In this document: piece by piece, positions 60,241-64,000 of the stretch | Position numbering within the stretch: the first letter of the stretch is position 1 | Layout: each line of letters begins with the position of its first letter | Assembly (NCBI RefSeq): GCF_028453695.1 | Contig: NC_135781.1 | Span: forward strand, 19,157,640 to 19,221,639 | DNA from: Augochlora pura | Lineage: Eukaryota > Arthropoda > Insecta > Hymenoptera > Halictidae | DNA: 64,000 bases | Reading direction: 5' to 3' | Made by a program: the position numbers and the translations under genes | The notes under the pieces: model-generated | Told to the model about the DNA's origin: nothing | What the model saw: only the letters and a program-made list of their open reading frames with translations | Databases searched by the model: none

Positions 60241-63200
60241 TTTAGATTCGCTATTGCCGGTTTCAGCATCCCGATCGACTTTTTTTTTGAAAATCGAAAA
60301 CTACTCGTAAGCGTGCACTCTGCGGCGCATAATTAAGAAGGGTGACTTAGAGATGCAAAAGTCGAAAAGGCGAACATGGAGTAGGCGTTTAATATTATTT
60401 CTTGCGACTCCATATGTCTGTAGAAGTTAGAATCGTTAATGAATTATTTTATATTTGATAAAATAATAAGAGAACTGTTGTTTTACTAACATTTTTCTAA
60501 AATGTCGTTAATTCTTTGATTCAATTTTGTTCAACAATGAACAATATATTGATACCGTTTTGGCAGTTTGTTTATCACAATACACCTCGATCATTTTAAT
60601 TCAGAAATGAAATTTAAAACAAAATGAAAATGAATATTCGGAGTACGAACAATACGGTCGATAATCGTTTTTACGTACGTACAATTAGTAGGTATAATAA
60701 CTGTTTTCTTCAATACAAAAACACGGAATTTTAGATAAAACATCTTGCATGCTCTAGAAACATGAAGAATCTATACAAAAGATCTACTTTAACTAATATT
60801 TTTCCTGTATGATAAAAATTCAGTTGGAAAAACGACGTTGATTTTAAATCACAACAACTGTTTTATTTCTCACAATTAAAACGCAGATTGATGCACTAAC
60901 TTCGGGAACGTATAAAATGCTCGCAGCTGCCGCGATGGAAAATGCTCGGTGATTACATTGTTAAATAAAATTACATTTTAAATGAGTTCTTAAACTTTCT
61001 CCTCAATATGGTAAAAAAAACTTGTTCGGTCAGTTAAACTTTCTACTCGAACGCGATAAACTCCGGTTTGAAACAACAGAGTTGTCCTCGATTTATGCGG
61101 GACATGTACAATGGCTGGTAAACTGTGGGCTCGTTCGACTGAGAACACAATATGAATACAGGCAATTAACCAATCGTTATCGAACAATAGCTGCACGCAG
61201 CATTATCGGAGCGCCTGGAACGAGGTAAGAATCACGAAATTCTGGGAACGCGGACGGTCTAATTAAATTTTATTCCAATTAGACGAAAGCGTGAAAAATT
61301 GTTAGAGAAATGTTCCATTAATTGTCGTTAGCGATAATTACGTCGCGGATTCCGTGCGTATGCATCATGCGAACGTGTACGAAACACGATGGAATCAAAA
61401 TATTAATTACTTCTGTGCTTCGCCTTTGATAAAACGGACCTTTGTGCCAGATAAACCTCGGTTTAATTAACAAAGCTCAAAAATTCCCGACGAAACAGAG
61501 GCCGCTTTTTTGGCGAACGTTCGAATCGGATTCGTACGTAATCGGTATTTCGCAGGAAAAATGCATACGGTCGCTATAAAACAAAGCGATAACGTCCAAT
61601 CACCTACTTTATCGGCGTTATTCGCCGTGGGAGGGTTATTATACTTGTTCTAATAATTCGAGAACGTACGACAACGGCGACGACGCGTCGGTGGTGGTAT
61701 TAACGATGTTGATTTATTAGGAGAAAGAGTGAGCTCGTTGCGTCAGGGTTATTAACTATGGCAATATCCACGGTAAAATATTAATGACGTTGGCAGTTCT
61801 TCCAGGGGTTTGAAGAATAACGGTGCCACGACGAGCGGGGTAGCTAGTATCGTATAACACTACTATGCTCGCAGACTCACTCTCGCAGATTTATAGGATT
61901 TTATGAAAATCAGGAGGAACATCGATTTCAATATTTACTGCTTACTAAAAGAGAAATTGGATTTATAAAAGTTTTATGGGTCCTTTGAGAACGAATGCTT
62001 TTTGACGTCTATGCAAATGGCGACGCTGGAATCCAGTCAGACAGTTGTTTGTCAACTTTCTCAAATACATTACGAAAATTAATTCCTCCAGCTTTGCTAA
62101 TCATTTTATTGCACTAGCTGAAATGGTTTTTAATTCAATATAGTTCTAATTAAAAGGGTGTGCAAATACTATTGCGACTTATCACAGGTGACACGTGAGC
62201 TTCTGGAATCTATCGCGTAATACTCTACTTCCAATTTAATTTACTCGTTTCAGACTGCATACTATAATTTTAATTCTGTGATTCGAGATTGTTCAGAAAT
62301 TGAAAATCTTTCAAATCTTATCCAAAGGAGACTCAAAGTACTCTCAAATTTTATCTGGTAAGGAGTTAATAATTTCTCGAATGTTTCTCGTTAATTTTGT
62401 AATAATTTATGAAATCTCTGGTAAAGTATTAACACATAAAAATGAGCAATGCCTGCGTCAGATTTATGAAAAAAAAAACAAAATTGCAATGAAAATAAAC
62501 TATAACAGCCTGGTCCAAGCGCTTCGTAGAAGTATGAAAAAGGATATTGATATGAACAAACTATCAATGCTCCGTATGAACTTTTATTTCGACGATTTTT
62601 TACGATACGTACGCGCAGACCATGTCACCACTACAACGGCAATGCCGTCGCGTAAGAGGATTAGTTTTCGATGAACTGTTCGTGTAGCGTTCATGTCTGA
62701 AAGCAAGTACAGCATCGTCGATCGAGCAGCTACGCCTGGAAATTAGAATTTGGATTTTACACTGCTTCGTCGATCACCTCTATCCGTGTACCAATCAGTA
62801 TCATAGGTGAATATCGTTTGGCTAAACTTATGCTCCTTTTGACATTGTCCATAACGAATTTAAATATTATTGAAATAGTATTTAGGATATGATTTTTACA
62901 ATGTGGAGATTGCTAACATAAAGTAAAACGACAAGGCAAACTATACTAAATATTAGCTCCAATTTATGAAAAGTAAAATTACCATTCTTTAAATAGATTT
63001 TAGAAAAGATTAATATTTCAGTTAACATCGCAGAGATAAGTTAAAATAATTATAACGCAAACGAATTTATTATGTAGGTCAAGATCACTTGTTGATATTA
63101 ATGTTAAGACATTTTACAAGAATTTATTGACGGCAAAAAGTGTACAGAACGACCACTTTTAGATTTATTGGACTTAAAATGATGTATTATTTAAAATACA

Positions 63201-64000
63201 ATGATTTGTTTATGGTGTAAATAGCTAATAAGAATACGAAAAAGGAAGTAGCCACAAATGAGAAATATTCGGTTAAGTCACATTATATTCTTTAGACTAT
63301 ATTTATTTGGAAACACGATAATTTACTGAGTATTATTTGTTACATATTTCATATAAAATTTTTTAATAATAAAATTATAGAATACCACACTTTTAAAATC
63401 TCCATTTGTATCCCAAAAATTAAAAATTTCTTCCTTCGATACCAAATATTCGATACATAATCTAAAAATGAAACGATTAGCAATATGGCAATATAGAGCC
63501 AGTTATCTGTAAACTTTATTTTACAGAGTACATTACGCTACTTAAATTGTCTGTAACCTAAATTAATGCAAAATATCAATTTTGTACAGTGTATAATTTT
63601 GATGTGCTTATTCTCTAGGTTAAATATTGATGAAATGTTAATTTGTGTGCAGTAAGCATTTCGCCCAACGTGTGTTATCAGATAAACTTGTGGTGGATAA
63701 TAGAAATAAAATTTGTCGCTAATTAATAGAAGCTAATTGCCAGGCAGACGATCCAAAAGGCTAACCGAAATTTAACTAAAACACGTTTCGTTGATCCTGC
63801 TGCTGTAACGAAGCTCGCTGAAAATTGTCGGGATTAAAATTTCAAATACCAACACAGAACTAATATATTCATTCCACCAACATTTCTGTCTGCAATGCCC
63901 AAAAATTTAGTTCTCTGTTTCGTAGCGAAATTTAATAATCGCGGTAGAACAGCGGAACGTGCGCCCTCGAGAACCAACTGAAATTAAAATAATAGCAATC
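60241..64000. other. Non-coding sequence to the window end
   Basis: Mixed AT-rich DNA with a GC-richer stretch at 61010-61860. The longest frame (124 codons at 62300-62674, plus) is Lys/Ile/Asn-rich with no recognised motif. I looked for the next antiporter exon here and found none. Confidence 0.4.

Noticed and set aside
62300..62674. 124-codon plus frame
   Set aside because: Lys/Asn/Ile-rich AT sequence without motif or flanking splice sites that fit the antiporter.
1..64000. tRNA or rRNA genes
   Set aside because: I scanned for GGTTCGAATCC-like T-arms with a matching acceptor stem and for rRNA-like blocks and found none; a tRNA search program would be decisive.

Overview
This window looks like gene-poor, repeat-rich arthropod nuclear DNA, most likely from an insect. 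A hymenopteran is my best guess, from the AT-rich background, CpG-rich islands that are not CpG-depleted, and the mix of Tc1/mariner-type and piggyBac-type short elements. That assignment is inference. Two runs of N (26669-27168 and 28509-28608) mark assembly gaps. Nothing here looks bacterial or viral.

Only one real gene is visible, and only in part. Two plus-strand exons, 9865-10065 (67 codons) and 44446-44610 (55 codons), join in phase 0 across a 34.4 kb intron. They encode consecutive membrane segments of an SLC9B/NHA-type Na+/H+ antiporter, including the conserved Asp-Asp transport motif. I found no earlier or later exons of this gene in the window. Positions 1-9864 are therefore upstream intron or intergenic DNA, and 44611-64000 are downstream intron or intergenic DNA.

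Almost everything else I can support is mobile-element debris or simple structure. There are solo LTRs at 32127-32715 and 48265-48816, each with a perfect 5-bp target duplication, another at 42249-42682, an inverted partial relative at 28609-28947, and a candidate at 34239-34812. A dead Tc1-like transposase lies at 40440-41185, with a double direct repeat on its right (41305-41545). I also recognise four families of short non-autonomous elements: A (TA-flanked, ends CAGTGGGGAGCAAAATT), B (TA-flanked, ends GACTGCGGATTTT), C (a 694-bp foldback element) and D (TTAA-flanked, 237-251 bp, piggyBac-like). One A copy sits inside a B copy.

Other structure includes a tandem array of about 150-bp units (35990-36925) with stray copies at 38.2 and 47.4 kb, a decayed array of 70-80-bp units (28060-28410), interleaved inverted repeats at 41728-41858, and an old inverted pair 3.7 kb apart (17790-17992 and 21670-21882). 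Several GC-rich islands are open in frames on both strands but carry no recognisable protein. I saw no new multi-gene system. The unusual content is the variety and nesting of small mobile elements in and around the very long antiporter intron.
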